A stretch of 27,496 nt of DNA from a virus, in the IMG/VR virus record IMGVR_UViG_3300025674_000294, positions 1 through 27,496 of that record; one strand, written 5' to 3'. The notes under the pieces were generated by a model. That model made no database searches and had not been told where the DNA came from. It worked only from the letters and a program-made list of their open reading frames with translations. This document shows positions 13,007 to 21,233 of this stretch, piece after piece; within the stretch, counting starts at the first letter, position 1, and every line of letters starts with the position of its first letter. Position numbers and translations under genes: made by a program.

Positions 13007-15394
13007 ATGAATATATATACTAACTCAAATAGCGCTTTTCCTAGTCAAGTAGTAAGTGATGCTGAAAAAGCAAGTTGGGAATATGGCAGTCAAGTTGCTA
13101 TGGCTATTGAATACGAGTGGTTTAGATCTGGAAGAGTTAACGGTAACAGATATTTAACAAACTGGAACAATTTTAACACTTTAAGACTTTACGCTAGAGG
13201 TGAACAACCCATACAAAAATATAAAGATGAATTATCAATTAATGGTGATTTATCTTATTTAAATTTAGACTGGAAACCAGTACCTATTTTATCAAAGTTT
13301 GTAGATATTGTAGTTAATGGTATATCGCAAAAAGCTTATGAAATAAAAGCTTATGCTCAAGATCCTAGTTCTGTTAAGAAAAGAACTTCATATGCCTCTA
13401 AGATGTATGAAGATATGTTAGCAAAAGAATATATTGAAAACATAAAAAATACATTAGGTATTGATTTATATCAAACACCAAATCCTGATGTAATACCTGA
13501 AACAGAAGAAGAGTTAGAGCTTCATATGCAATTAGGTTATAAACAAGCTATTGAAATAGCAGAAGAAGAAGCAATATCTTCTGTTATGGCTCAAAATAAA
13601 TATAACTTAGTTAGAAGAAGATTAAATATGGATTTAGCAGTATGTGGTATTGCTGCTTGTAAAACTAATTTTAATACATCAAACGGTATAACGGTTGATT
13701 ATGTAGATCCTGCATATATGGTTTATTCATATACTGAAGATCCTAATTTTGAAGATATATATTATGTTGGTGAAATAAAATCAATAACAATACCAGAACT
13801 TAAAAAAGAGTTTCCAGATATATCTGAAGAAGAATTAAAAAGAATACAAGCTATGCCAGGTAACAGACAGTATGTTACAGGCTGGGGTGGTTATGATGAA
13901 AATACTGTACAAGTTTTATATTTTGATTATAAAACATACCATAATCAAGTATTTAAAATAAAACAAACAGATCAAGGATTAATGAAAGCTATTGAAAAGC
14001 CTGATACATTTAATCCACCAGAAAGTGATATGTTTGAAAGAGTATCTAGATCTATTGAAGTATTATATAGCGGTGCTAAAGTATTAGGAACTGATACATT
14101 GTTAAAATGGGAGCTTGCTGAAAATATGTCAAGACCATATGCTGATACAACAAAAGTTGAAATGAATTACTCTATATGTGCACCACGTATGTATAAAGGT
14201 AGAATTGATTCACTAGTTAGTAAATGTATTGGCTTTGCTGATATGATTCAAATAACACATTTAAAACTGCAGCAAGTTTTATCTCGTATGGTACCAGATG
14301 GTGTATATTTAGATATGGACGGTTTAGCTGAAGTTGATCTTGGTAATGGTACTAATTATAATCCTGCTGAAGCATTAAACATGTATTTCCAAACAGGTTC
14401 TATTGTTGGTAGATCACTTACGCAAGATGGTGAAATGAATAGAGGTAAAGTACCTATTCAAGAATTACAAAGCAGTAGTGGTGGTGCTAAAATACAAAGT
14501 TTAATTACTACGTATCAATATTATTTACAAATGATACGTGATGTAACCGGACTTAATGAAGCAAGAGATGGTAGTTTGCCTGATCGTAATACATTAGTTG
14601 GATTACAAAAGTTAGCAGCTAATGCTTCGAACACAGCTACTAGACATATAAATCAATCAAGTTTATATATAACTCTTAGAATAGCTGAAAACATTGCTTT
14701 AAAAATAGCAGACGCTTTAGAGTTTCCATTAACTGCAGAGTCATTAAAAAATTCAATATCTGCTTTTAATGTTGAAACATTAAGACAAATAGAAGATTTA
14801 AACTTACACGATTTTGGTATATTCTTAGAATTAGAACCAGACGAAGAAGAGCAAGCTAAATTAGAAGCTAATATTCAAGTTGCTTTACAAGCAGGTAATA
14901 TTGATTTAGATGACGCTATAGATTTACGTCAAATAAAAAATATTAAACTTGCTAATCAAATGCTTAAAATTAAGCGTAAGAAAAAGCAAAAAGAAGACAT
15001 GCTTACTCAGCAGTCTAATATTCAAGCTCAAGCAGCTGCTCAAGCTGAAACAGCTGAAAAAACAGCTATGGCTGAAGTACAAAAACAAGAGGCAATATCT
15101 GGATCTAAAGTACAATACGAGCAAGCTAGAACTGAAATGGAAATTAAGAAAATGGAAGTTCAAGCACAACTTGATCAACAAAAAATGCAAATGCAACATC
15201 AGTTTGATATGCAATTAAAGCAAATGGAAACTCAAGTGCAAATGCAAAAAGAAAATCAAAAAGAAGATAGAAAAGACAAGCGTATAAAAATGGAAGGTAC
15301 GCAACAAAGTGAAATGATAAGTCAAAGAAAAAACGATGGCTTACCAATAGATTTTGAAAACCAACCTGATCAAGGTATGGGAGCGTTTATGTAA
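13007..15394 (+). CDS. Portal protein (795 aa)
   Basis: Dodecameric ring at the head vertex through which DNA passes. Support: position directly after terL, length, and the portal-like pattern of an N-terminal DUF-type wing (RYLTNWNNFNTLRLYARGEQ), KPVPILSKFVDIVVNGI (about 87-105) and a central domain with CKTNFNTSNGITVDYVDP. Helices near 480-560 (VTGLNEARDGSLPDRNTLVGLQ) resemble the stem/tunnel region of crAss-like and P22-like portals. Residues about 645-795 are a Gln/Met/Lys-rich coiled coil (IQAQAAAQAETAEKTAMAEV, and QMQHQFDMQLKQMETQVQMQ) with a flexible tail, comparable to the C-terminal barrel of P22-type portals but unusually rich in Gln. The next gene follows after 32 A/T-rich bases. 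No signal for another function. Confidence 0.9.
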   Translation: MNIYTNSNSAFPSQVVSDAEKASWEYGSQVAMAIEYEWFRSGRVNGNRYLTNWNNFNTLRLYARGEQPIQKYKDELSINGDLSYLNLDWKPVPILSKFVDIVVNGISQKAYEIKAYAQDPSSVKKRTSYASKMYEDMLAKEYIENIKNTLGIDLYQTPNPDVIPETEEELELHMQLGYKQAIEIAEEEAISSVMAQNKYNLVRRRLNMDLAVCGIAACKTNFNTSNGITVDYVDPAYMVYSYTEDPNFEDIYYVGEIKSITIPELKKEFPDISEEELKRIQAMPGNRQYVTGWGGYDENTVQVLYFDYKTYHNQVFKIKQTDQGLMKAIEKPDTFNPPESDMFERVSRSIEVLYSGAKVLGTDTLLKWELAENMSRPYADTTKVEMNYSICAPRMYKGRIDSLVSKCIGFADMIQITHLKLQQVLSRMVPDGVYLDMDGLAEVDLGNGTNYNPAEALNMYFQTGSIVGRSLTQDGEMNRGKVPIQELQSSSGGAKIQSLITTYQYYLQMIRDVTGLNEARDGSLPDRNTLVGLQKLAANASNTATRHINQSSLYITLRIAENIALKIADALEFPLTAESLKNSISAFNVETLRQIEDLNLHDFGIFLELEPDEEEQAKLEANIQVALQAGNIDLDDAIDLRQIKNIKLANQMLKIKRKKKQKEDMLTQQSNIQAQAAAQAETAEKTAMAEVQKQEAISGSKVQYEQARTEMEIKKMEVQAQLDQQKMQMQHQFDMQLKQMETQVQMQKENQKEDRKDKRIKMEGTQQSEMISQRKNDGLPIDFENQPDQGMGAFM

Positions 15395-15426
15395 ACGTTT
15401 ATTTAATTATTTAATTATATTATATT

Positions 15427-16641
15427 ATGTCAGAAGTAAAAACAAATGAACCTGTTAAACAGGAGGGTGACTTTAAATTAAAAACTAAAAAGAAAACACC
15501 TAAAAATTTAAACGAAACTAAAGATAATATTACTAAAGTTAATATTAATCCAAAAGAACCTTTGATTGAATTAGAACCAGAGGTTAAAAAAGTAATAATT
15601 CCAAAACAAGAAGAAAAAGAAGATGCCATTCAAATCGGAGAAACAAAGGAGGTATCTGTGGAAGAACCATCCGGAGATAGCACAAAGGTGGGAGAACCTG
15701 TACAAGAGTCCAACGAGACTACTGAAGGGTTTTCTCCGATCCAAGAAGTAACTGAAGCTGAAGTTAAAGAAGTTGAAGCTGAAGTTAAAGAAGCTATAAG
15801 AGATGAAAAAGTATTAGGTAAACCATTACCTGAAAATATTGAAAAACTAGTTGCTTTTATGGAAGAAACTGGTGGGACAATAGAAGATTATACTCGTTTA
15901 AATGCTGATTATAGCAATGTAGACGATAAAACTCTTATAAAAGAGTATTACAAAAAAAATAAACCTTATTTAGATAATTCAGATTTAGATCTTTTATTAG
16001 AAGATTTTGATTATGATGAAGATGTAGATGAGGAAAAAGATATACGCAAGAAAAAGCTTGCGTTTAAAGAAGAAGTTGCAAAAGCCAAAAACTTTTTAGA
16101 GGAAACAAAGAGTAAATATTACGACGAAATCAAGTTGAGACCCGGAGTAACTCAGGAACAGAAAAAAGCTATGGATTTTTTCAATAGATACAACAAGCAG
16201 CAAGAACAAGCTGAGCAACAACATCAATTGTTTAAAGATAATACTAAAAAACTTTTTAGTGATGATTTCAAAGGTTTTGATATCAAAGTAGGTGAAAAGT
16301 TATATAAGTATAACATTCAAAACAAAGATAAAGTTGCAGAAAACCAATCAAACATTAACAACCTAATCGGGAAGTTCCTTGATGAAAAAGGTAATGTTAG
16401 TGATACAAGTGGTTATCACAAAGCTATGTATGCCGCTGAAAATGTAGATAAAATCGCAGCTCATTTTTATGAGCAAGGAAAAGCAGATGCAGTTAAAGAA
16501 GTTGTAAACAAATCAAAAAACTTAAGTGATACTAAAGCTAGATCTACTCAAGGTGATGTGTTTGTCGGTGGATTTAAAGTTAAAGCTATTTCTGGTGCTG
16601 ATTCTACAAAACTAAAAATTAAAACAAAAAAATTTAACTAA
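15427..16641 (+). CDS. Scaffold-like/head assembly protein (404 aa)
   Basis: Located between portal and major capsid protein, the usual place of a scaffold. Residues 1-110 are Lys/Glu/Pro-rich and disordered. Residues 112-125 contain VKEVEAEVKEAI-type repeats, and residues 136-205 form an ordered segment (ENIEKLVAFMEETGGTIEDY, and a very acidic LEDFDYDEDVDEEKD). Residues about 210-270 are a coiled coil (KLAFKEEVAKAKNFLEETKS, NRYNKQQEQAEQQHQLF). The C-terminus is basic (STKLKIKTKKFN), similar to the MCP-binding ends of scaffolds. No protease motif is visible. It probably guides procapsid assembly. A short stretch near 15655-15735 is richer in G and C than its surroundings. Confidence 0.75.
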   Translation: MSEVKTNEPVKQEGDFKLKTKKKTPKNLNETKDNITKVNINPKEPLIELEPEVKKVIIPKQEEKEDAIQIGETKEVSVEEPSGDSTKVGEPVQESNETTEGFSPIQEVTEAEVKEVEAEVKEAIRDEKVLGKPLPENIEKLVAFMEETGGTIEDYTRLNADYSNVDDKTLIKEYYKKNKPYLDNSDLDLLLEDFDYDEDVDEEKDIRKKKLAFKEEVAKAKNFLEETKSKYYDEIKLRPGVTQEQKKAMDFFNRYNKQQEQAEQQHQLFKDNTKKLFSDDFKGFDIKVGEKLYKYNIQNKDKVAENQSNINNLIGKFLDEKGNVSDTSGYHKAMYAAENVDKIAAHFYEQGKADAVKEVVNKSKNLSDTKARSTQGDVFVGGFKVKAISGADSTKLKIKTKKFN

Positions 16642-16657
16642 TTAAAAATTATTAATC

Positions 16658-18121
16658 ATGAGTTTAACTCCTCAATTTGGAACAATTGTCCCATCTCAAA
16701 CACAAGAGTTATTAAACAGTAACTTTATTAAGTTTAATGACGGTGGTGCTGGAAACACGGACACTTTTATCCAACAATACTTACCAGAAATCTACGAACA
16801 AGAAGTAGAGCGTTATGGAAACAGAACGTTATCTGGATTTTTACGAATGGTAGGCGCTGAAATGCCTATGACATCTGATCAAGTAATTTGGTCTGAACAA
16901 AATAGATTACATATTGCGTATGATGGTGTTTCTGCTAATGGTGCTGGAACAGTTCTTACTGTTGCGCCTGGTGCTACACAAGCTACTATCACTAACGTTA
17001 TTTCTGTAAATGACACAGTTGTAGTTTTAGACCCTGCTACAGGATCTGAAGGAAAAGCAATTGTTTCTGCCTCTGTGCCTGGTTCTACTACTGGACCTGT
17101 AGATGGTACTATAACAGTAGTTCCTTTCGATGGTAATGCTTTTACAGTTGCTAATGGATTTACTGCTACAGGATTAAAAGTATTTGTTTATGGTTCTGCT
17201 TACGCAAAAGGAACTAATACTGCAGGTACTGGTTTAAATGCTGTAAGACAAAGCGTAGAGCCAAAACTTACTCAATATTCAAACACTCCAATTATTATTA
17301 GAAACCAATACGTAGTTAATGGTTCTGATATGGCACAAATTGGATGGGTAGAAGTTGCAACTGAAGATGGTGCTTCTGGATATTTATGGTATTTAAAAGC
17401 TGAGTCTGAAACAAGACTACGTTTTGAAGATTACCTAGAAATGTCTATGGTAGAAGGTGAAAGATTAGCTGCTGCTAGTGGTATTTATACTCCTGCTTTA
17501 ATTCCTGGTACTCAAGGTTTATTTGCTGCTATCGAAGAAAGAGGTAATGTAAACGTTGGGTTTACTGCTGCTGCTGGAATCGATGCTTTTGATGATATCT
17601 TGAAAAACTTAGATACTCAAGGAGCTATTGAAGAAAACATGTTATTTTTACAAAGACAAACTGCTCTTGATTTTGATGACATGCTAGCTTCAATTTCTGG
17701 TGGTGCTGCTGGAGGTACTGCATTTGGATTATTTGAAAACTCAGAAGAAATGGCTTTAAACTTAGGTTTTAGCGGTTTCAGAAGAGGTTCTTATGATTTC
17801 TACAAAACTGATTGGAAATACTTAAATGATGCTTCAACTCGTGGCGCTATCACTGGAATTAATTCTATTGAAGGTGTATTAGTACCTGCTGGAACATCAA
17901 CTGTATACGATCAAGTATTAGGAACTAACATCCGTAGACCTTTCTTACATGTACGTTATAGAGCTTCTCAAGCTGACGACAGAAGAATGAAGTCTTGGTT
18001 AACTGGTTCTGCTGGTGGTGCATTTACATCTACTTTAGACGCTATGGAAGTAAACTTCCTATCTGAAAGATGTTTAGTAACACAAGCTGCTAATAACTTT
18101 GTATTATTCAAAGGAATCTAA
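16658..18121 (+). CDS. Major capsid protein (487 aa)
   Basis: HK97-fold shell protein, assigned from position and sequence pattern. An N-arm (residues 1-35) precedes FIQQYLPEIYEQEVERYGNR, TLSGFLRMVGAEMPMTSDQVIWSEQ-type sequence (58-83), which I recall from crAss-like and related marine phage MCPs. Residues about 95-170 are a Gly/Thr/Val-rich insertion (TVLTVAPGATQATITNVISV, and TGPVDGTITVVPFDGNAFTV), probably a surface domain. The C-terminal part holds the P-domain-like helix (SETRLRFEDYLEMSMVEGERL) and ends SERCLVTQAANNFVLFKGI. Codon choice favours AAC and TTC slightly, as in highly expressed genes. The leader is AATTAAAAATTATTAATC, with no Shine-Dalgarno sequence. A hairpin terminator follows 15 bases later. 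Confidence 0.9.
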   Translation: MSLTPQFGTIVPSQTQELLNSNFIKFNDGGAGNTDTFIQQYLPEIYEQEVERYGNRTLSGFLRMVGAEMPMTSDQVIWSEQNRLHIAYDGVSANGAGTVLTVAPGATQATITNVISVNDTVVVLDPATGSEGKAIVSASVPGSTTGPVDGTITVVPFDGNAFTVANGFTATGLKVFVYGSAYAKGTNTAGTGLNAVRQSVEPKLTQYSNTPIIIRNQYVVNGSDMAQIGWVEVATEDGASGYLWYLKAESETRLRFEDYLEMSMVEGERLAAASGIYTPALIPGTQGLFAAIEERGNVNVGFTAAAGIDAFDDILKNLDTQGAIEENMLFLQRQTALDFDDMLASISGGAAGGTAFGLFENSEEMALNLGFSGFRRGSYDFYKTDWKYLNDASTRGAITGINSIEGVLVPAGTSTVYDQVLGTNIRRPFLHVRYRASQADDRRMKSWLTGSAGGAFTSTLDAMEVNFLSERCLVTQAANNFVLFKGI

Positions 18122-18136
18122 TAATGATTCAACATT

Positions 18137-18175
18137 AATAATATCCCCGTCTTCGGGCGGGGTATTATTTTATTA
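18137..18175 (+). terminator. Hairpin with UUCG loop and T-rich tail after the capsid gene
   Basis: CCCCGTC (18145-18151), TTCG loop (18152-18155) and GGCGGGG (18156-18162) form a seven-pair stem including one G-U. It is extended by seven A/T pairs, 18137-18143 with 18163-18169, leaving T18144 bulged. A T-rich stretch follows. This is a good intrinsic terminator or 3'-end stabiliser for the MCP transcript, and the cUUCGg loop is especially stable. Confidence 0.88.
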
Positions 18176-18196
18176 ACTATTTAATTTTATTATATC

Positions 18197-19024
18197 ATGG
18201 CTAAAAAAGCTAAAGCAGAAAATATTGAGGTTGCACCTCAAGAGATAGCAGTAAAAACTGCACCAAAACAAGAAGTAAAACCAACTAAACCTAGTTGGGA
18301 AATTAAAGATAGAGTTTATTATTTAAAAAACAATAAATCTCCATTAACATTAACAATACCAAGTAGACACACTAAAAAACACTCTTTATTATATTTTGAT
18401 AAACAAACAGGTAAGCAAAGAGAAATTAGATATGCTACTAATCAAGATTCACCTTTAGTAGACGAACAAAAAGGTGAAGCAACTTTAGGTCACATTATTT
18501 TTAGAGATGGTGATTTAAAAGTTCCAAAAGAAAAACAAAATCTACAAAAACTACTTTCTTTATATCACCCTTTAAAAGGTAAAATGTATGAAGAATTTAG
18601 CGCTGTTGAAGAAGCTGAAGATCAATTAGATATTTTAGATCTTCAAATTGATGCTTTAAATGCAGCTAGAAATATGGATATAGATCAAGCTGAAGCTATT
18701 TTAAGAGTAGAACTTGGTTCAAAAGTAAACAAAATGAGTTCTAAAGAATTAAAAAGAGATATTCTTTTGTTTGCTAGAAACAATCCACAGTTATTTATTA
18801 GTTTAGCAAATGACGAAAATGTTCAATTAAGAAACGTAGCTATTAGAGCTGCTGAAGCTGGTATAATTAATTTATCGCCAGATCAAAGAACATTTACATG
18901 GGGAACAAACGGTAGAAAACTAATGAATGTACCTTTTGATGAAAATCCATACTCAGCATTCGCTGCTTTCTTAAAAACAGATGAAGGTGTTGAGATCTAT
19001 AAATCTATAGATAAAAAACTATAA
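18197..19024 (+). CDS. Conserved structural protein downstream of MCP (275 aa)
   Basis: A Lys/Ala/Pro-rich N-terminal extension (1-35) precedes a beta-rich domain (KDRVYYLKNNKSPLTLTIPS, then HSLLYFDKQTGKQREIRYATNQ). A helical C-terminal part follows (EEAEDQLDILDLQIDALNAA, and SSKELKRDILLFARNNPQLF), ending VPFDENPYSAFAAFLKTDEG. This domain order and wording recall a protein conserved between MCP and connector genes in crAss-like and marine phages, possibly an auxiliary capsid or head-completion protein. It is flanked on both sides by UUCG-loop hairpins, so its transcript can be set apart from its neighbours. No enzyme motif. Exact function not established by me. Confidence 0.72.
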   Translation: MAKKAKAENIEVAPQEIAVKTAPKQEVKPTKPSWEIKDRVYYLKNNKSPLTLTIPSRHTKKHSLLYFDKQTGKQREIRYATNQDSPLVDEQKGEATLGHIIFRDGDLKVPKEKQNLQKLLSLYHPLKGKMYEEFSAVEEAEDQLDILDLQIDALNAARNMDIDQAEAILRVELGSKVNKMSSKELKRDILLFARNNPQLFISLANDENVQLRNVAIRAAEAGIINLSPDQRTFTWGTNGRKLMNVPFDENPYSAFAAFLKTDEGVEIYKSIDKKL

Positions 19025-19033
19025 AAACAAGTG

Positions 19034-19075
19034 ATACTATTATAAGGCGGTTTCGGCCGCCTTCTTAGTATTTAT
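19034..19075 (+). terminator. Second hairpin with UUCG loop, before connector genes
   Basis: AAGGCGG (19044-19050) pairs with CCGCCTT (19057-19063). The T·G pair at 19051/19056 closes a TTCG loop (19052-19055). An outer ATACTA (19034-19039) pairs with TAGTAT (19066-19071) across a small internal loop. The following tail is only weakly T-rich (TTATATAAA), so it may be a partial terminator or a 3'-stabilising structure. It lies 10 bases after the preceding stop and 18 bases before the next ATG. Confidence 0.72.
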
Positions 19076-19088
19076 ATAAAAATATAAA

Positions 19089-20006
19089 ATGGCAGTAAAC
19101 GTAAACACAGTATATAGAACCGTCTTGTTAATATTAAACAAAGAGCAACGTGGTTATTTAACACCTGATGAGTTCAATAAAACTGCTACTCAAGTACAGT
19201 TAGATATATTTAATTCTTATTTTGAAACAGAAAATCAACAATTAAGAATACCAGACAATGACTCTGAATATTCTGATAGAATTAAAAATGTACAAGAAAA
19301 AATAGCAATATTTCAAACATCAGGCACCTGCAGTTATGTAGGGCCTTATTTTACTTTACCTGCATCAACTACACTTTTAAGTGATTCTTTCTCAACTGTT
19401 GCAAGTCAACAAACATATATTCTTCCTACAATAACATCATCTGATATAGATCAAAATTTAGTCACTGTTACTTTTGGTGGTGTTGTACAACCTAATACAG
19501 AGTGGTCTATATCTAGTAACGTTATAACACTAACAACTATACCGTCTGGAGTTTTTACAGTTGTTGTAAGTGTTAGTTTATCTGATTTTTATAAATTAGG
19601 AACAGTAATTTATAAAGATGAAAAAGAAGTTGAATACGTACAGCCTAATGAATTATTACAACTTAATTTATCACCATTAACAAAACCTACAGAATATTTT
19701 CCTGTATATAAATACAAAGATTTAAAAATACATGTATTTCCTACATCTATAACTTCAAATATATCTTGTACTTATCTTAAAAAACCTCAAAATCCTGTAT
19801 GGAATTTTGAAACACCATCTGCTAGTAATAATTATCAATATATTTATAACTCTGCTACATCAGTAAACTTTGATTTACATCCGTCTGAACAAGCAACTAT
19901 TATAGAAAAAATATTACTATATTCTGGAGTTATTGTTAATGATCCTACTATTATTCAAGTAGCTGCTCAACAAATACAACAAGAAGAAGTCAACGAAAAA
20001 TCTTAA
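19089..20006 (+). CDS. Head-tail connector/ring-like protein with inserted beta domain (305 aa)
   Basis: The N-terminus (NVNTVYRTVLLILNKEQRGYLTPDEFNK, about 5-31) and the following helix KTATQVQLDIFNSYFETEN recall ring or connector proteins of crAss-like and P22-type tails. Residues about 98-163 look like an added beta-sandwich domain (QQTYILPTITSSD, LVTVTFGGVVQPNTEWSIS, NVITLTTIPSGVFTVVV). The sequence LSD occurs at both its edges (97-99 and 164-166). After it the connector core resumes: LGTVIYKDEKEVEYVQPNEL, then KYKDLKIHVFPTSITSNISC and LKKPQNPVWNF. Such proteins stack under the portal to begin the short tail. It starts 14 bases after hairpin 2. Specific ring identity is uncertain. Confidence 0.75.
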   Translation: MAVNVNTVYRTVLLILNKEQRGYLTPDEFNKTATQVQLDIFNSYFETENQQLRIPDNDSEYSDRIKNVQEKIAIFQTSGTCSYVGPYFTLPASTTLLSDSFSTVASQQTYILPTITSSDIDQNLVTVTFGGVVQPNTEWSISSNVITLTTIPSGVFTVVVSVSLSDFYKLGTVIYKDEKEVEYVQPNELLQLNLSPLTKPTEYFPVYKYKDLKIHVFPTSITSNISCTYLKKPQNPVWNFETPSASNNYQYIYNSATSVNFDLHPSEQATIIEKILLYSGVIVNDPTIIQVAAQQIQQEEVNEKS

Positions 20007-20009
20007 TAA

Positions 20010-21227
20010 ATGAGCTTAATAACAGAAACAAATCAACAATATTATCAAGGTGCACAAATTTTTGTTGTACCTGCTACTGCTACTGGGCAAGAATTTACTA
20101 CTACATTTAATACAGATTTAGTTTTTGGTTCTTTTGATCCTGCTATAACTAATTATGCTTTAAATAACTTTAAATTATATACTAGCGCTACAGGTTTACC
20201 AGGTAGTTTTACAGAATATACTTCTGCTTATACAGTTACAAATAATACTATAAAAGTAACTGGATCTTTAACTGTTAACAATTATGTAGTTGTTCAATTA
20301 AAAACACTAGATGGTGGTAACTATGGTAATCAAGATGCTTTTGGAACTACTGTTGAAAATAATTATGGTGGATATGAATATATAAAACTTAATGATATTG
20401 TTAATAATTTTTTAGTTGGTTATGTAGGTGATCAAAAACTAATATCAGATGCTAAAAGAAGTGATATTATATTTCACGCTAAAAGAGGTTTACAAGAATT
20501 TAGTTATGATACTTTAAAAAGTGTGAAGTCTCAAGAATTAACTATACCTCCAAGCTTAAGTGTTATTTTACCTCAAGATTATGTTAATTATGTAAGCATG
20601 TGTTATATAGATGAATTAGGTGTTAAAAGACCTATATATCCTGCTAATAATTTAACTACAAGTCCTTATGAAAATCCTATACAAGATAATCAAGGTGTAC
20701 CAACGCAAGATAACTTTGGAGAAAACTTAGAAGGAACATCAATTACTGAAGATAATTGGAAAAAAGCTAATAATACAATAATTAGTCAAGAATTTTTTGC
20801 TAATTTTGATGATTATTTATATTGGGCTAATTATTGGGGATTAGATAATTTTGGTTTTTACGGTCAGCAATATGGTATAATACCTCAGTATGCTCAAAGA
20901 AACGGTTGGTTTAATCCTAATTATAGAGAAGGTAAAATGTCTTTTTCAAGTAATCTAGTTAATAAACTAATTGTATTAGAATATATATCTGATGGTTTAG
21001 CTTATGATTTAGACTGTAAAGTACCTAAAATGGCAGAAGACGCTCTATATGCTTATATATTACATGCTATAATTTCAACTAGAGCTAATCAACAAGAATA
21101 CACTGTTCAAAGATTAAGAAGAGATAAAAGCGCTAAATTAAGAAACGCTAAAATAAGACTTTCTAACATTAAACTTGACGAAATAGTGCAAGTTATGCGA
21201 GGTAAGTCTAAATGGATAAAACACTAA
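20010..21227 (+). CDS. Second connector/tail-tube-like protein with N-terminal beta domain (405 aa)
   Basis: Starts three bases after the previous stop. A short N-terminus containing QQYYQGA leads into a Thr/Asn-rich beta domain (about 14-115). After that comes the core, NYGGYEYIKLNDIVNNFLVG and YVGDQKLISDAKRSDIIFHA. It is followed by KRGLQEFSYDTLKSVKSQEL and IPPSLSVILPQDYVNYVSMC, a conserved wording I recall from structural proteins of marine and crAss-like podoviruses. The rest includes aromatic-rich loops (WANYWGLDNFGFYGQQYGII) and a C-terminal basic helix (RLRRDKSAKLRNAKIRLSNI). It is probably a tail-tube/adaptor ring beneath the first connector. Role inferred from order and resemblance. 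Confidence 0.75.
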   Translation: MSLITETNQQYYQGAQIFVVPATATGQEFTTTFNTDLVFGSFDPAITNYALNNFKLYTSATGLPGSFTEYTSAYTVTNNTIKVTGSLTVNNYVVVQLKTLDGGNYGNQDAFGTTVENNYGGYEYIKLNDIVNNFLVGYVGDQKLISDAKRSDIIFHAKRGLQEFSYDTLKSVKSQELTIPPSLSVILPQDYVNYVSMCYIDELGVKRPIYPANNLTTSPYENPIQDNQGVPTQDNFGENLEGTSITEDNWKKANNTIISQEFFANFDDYLYWANYWGLDNFGFYGQQYGIIPQYAQRNGWFNPNYREGKMSFSSNLVNKLIVLEYISDGLAYDLDCKVPKMAEDALYAYILHAIISTRANQQEYTVQRLRRDKSAKLRNAKIRLSNIKLDEIVQVMRGKSKWIKH

Positions 21228-21233
21228 AATTAA

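Noticed and set aside
14924-15347. Several small open frames on both strands over the portal C-terminus
   Set aside because: Produced by the low-complexity Gln/Lys-rich coding sequence; none has a leader or plausible domain.
15384-15397. Perfect short palindrome CGTTTA-TG-TAAACG at the portal stop
   Set aside because: A two-base loop cannot form a normal RNA hairpin, and the stem is short. No T-tract pattern beyond the general A/T richness.
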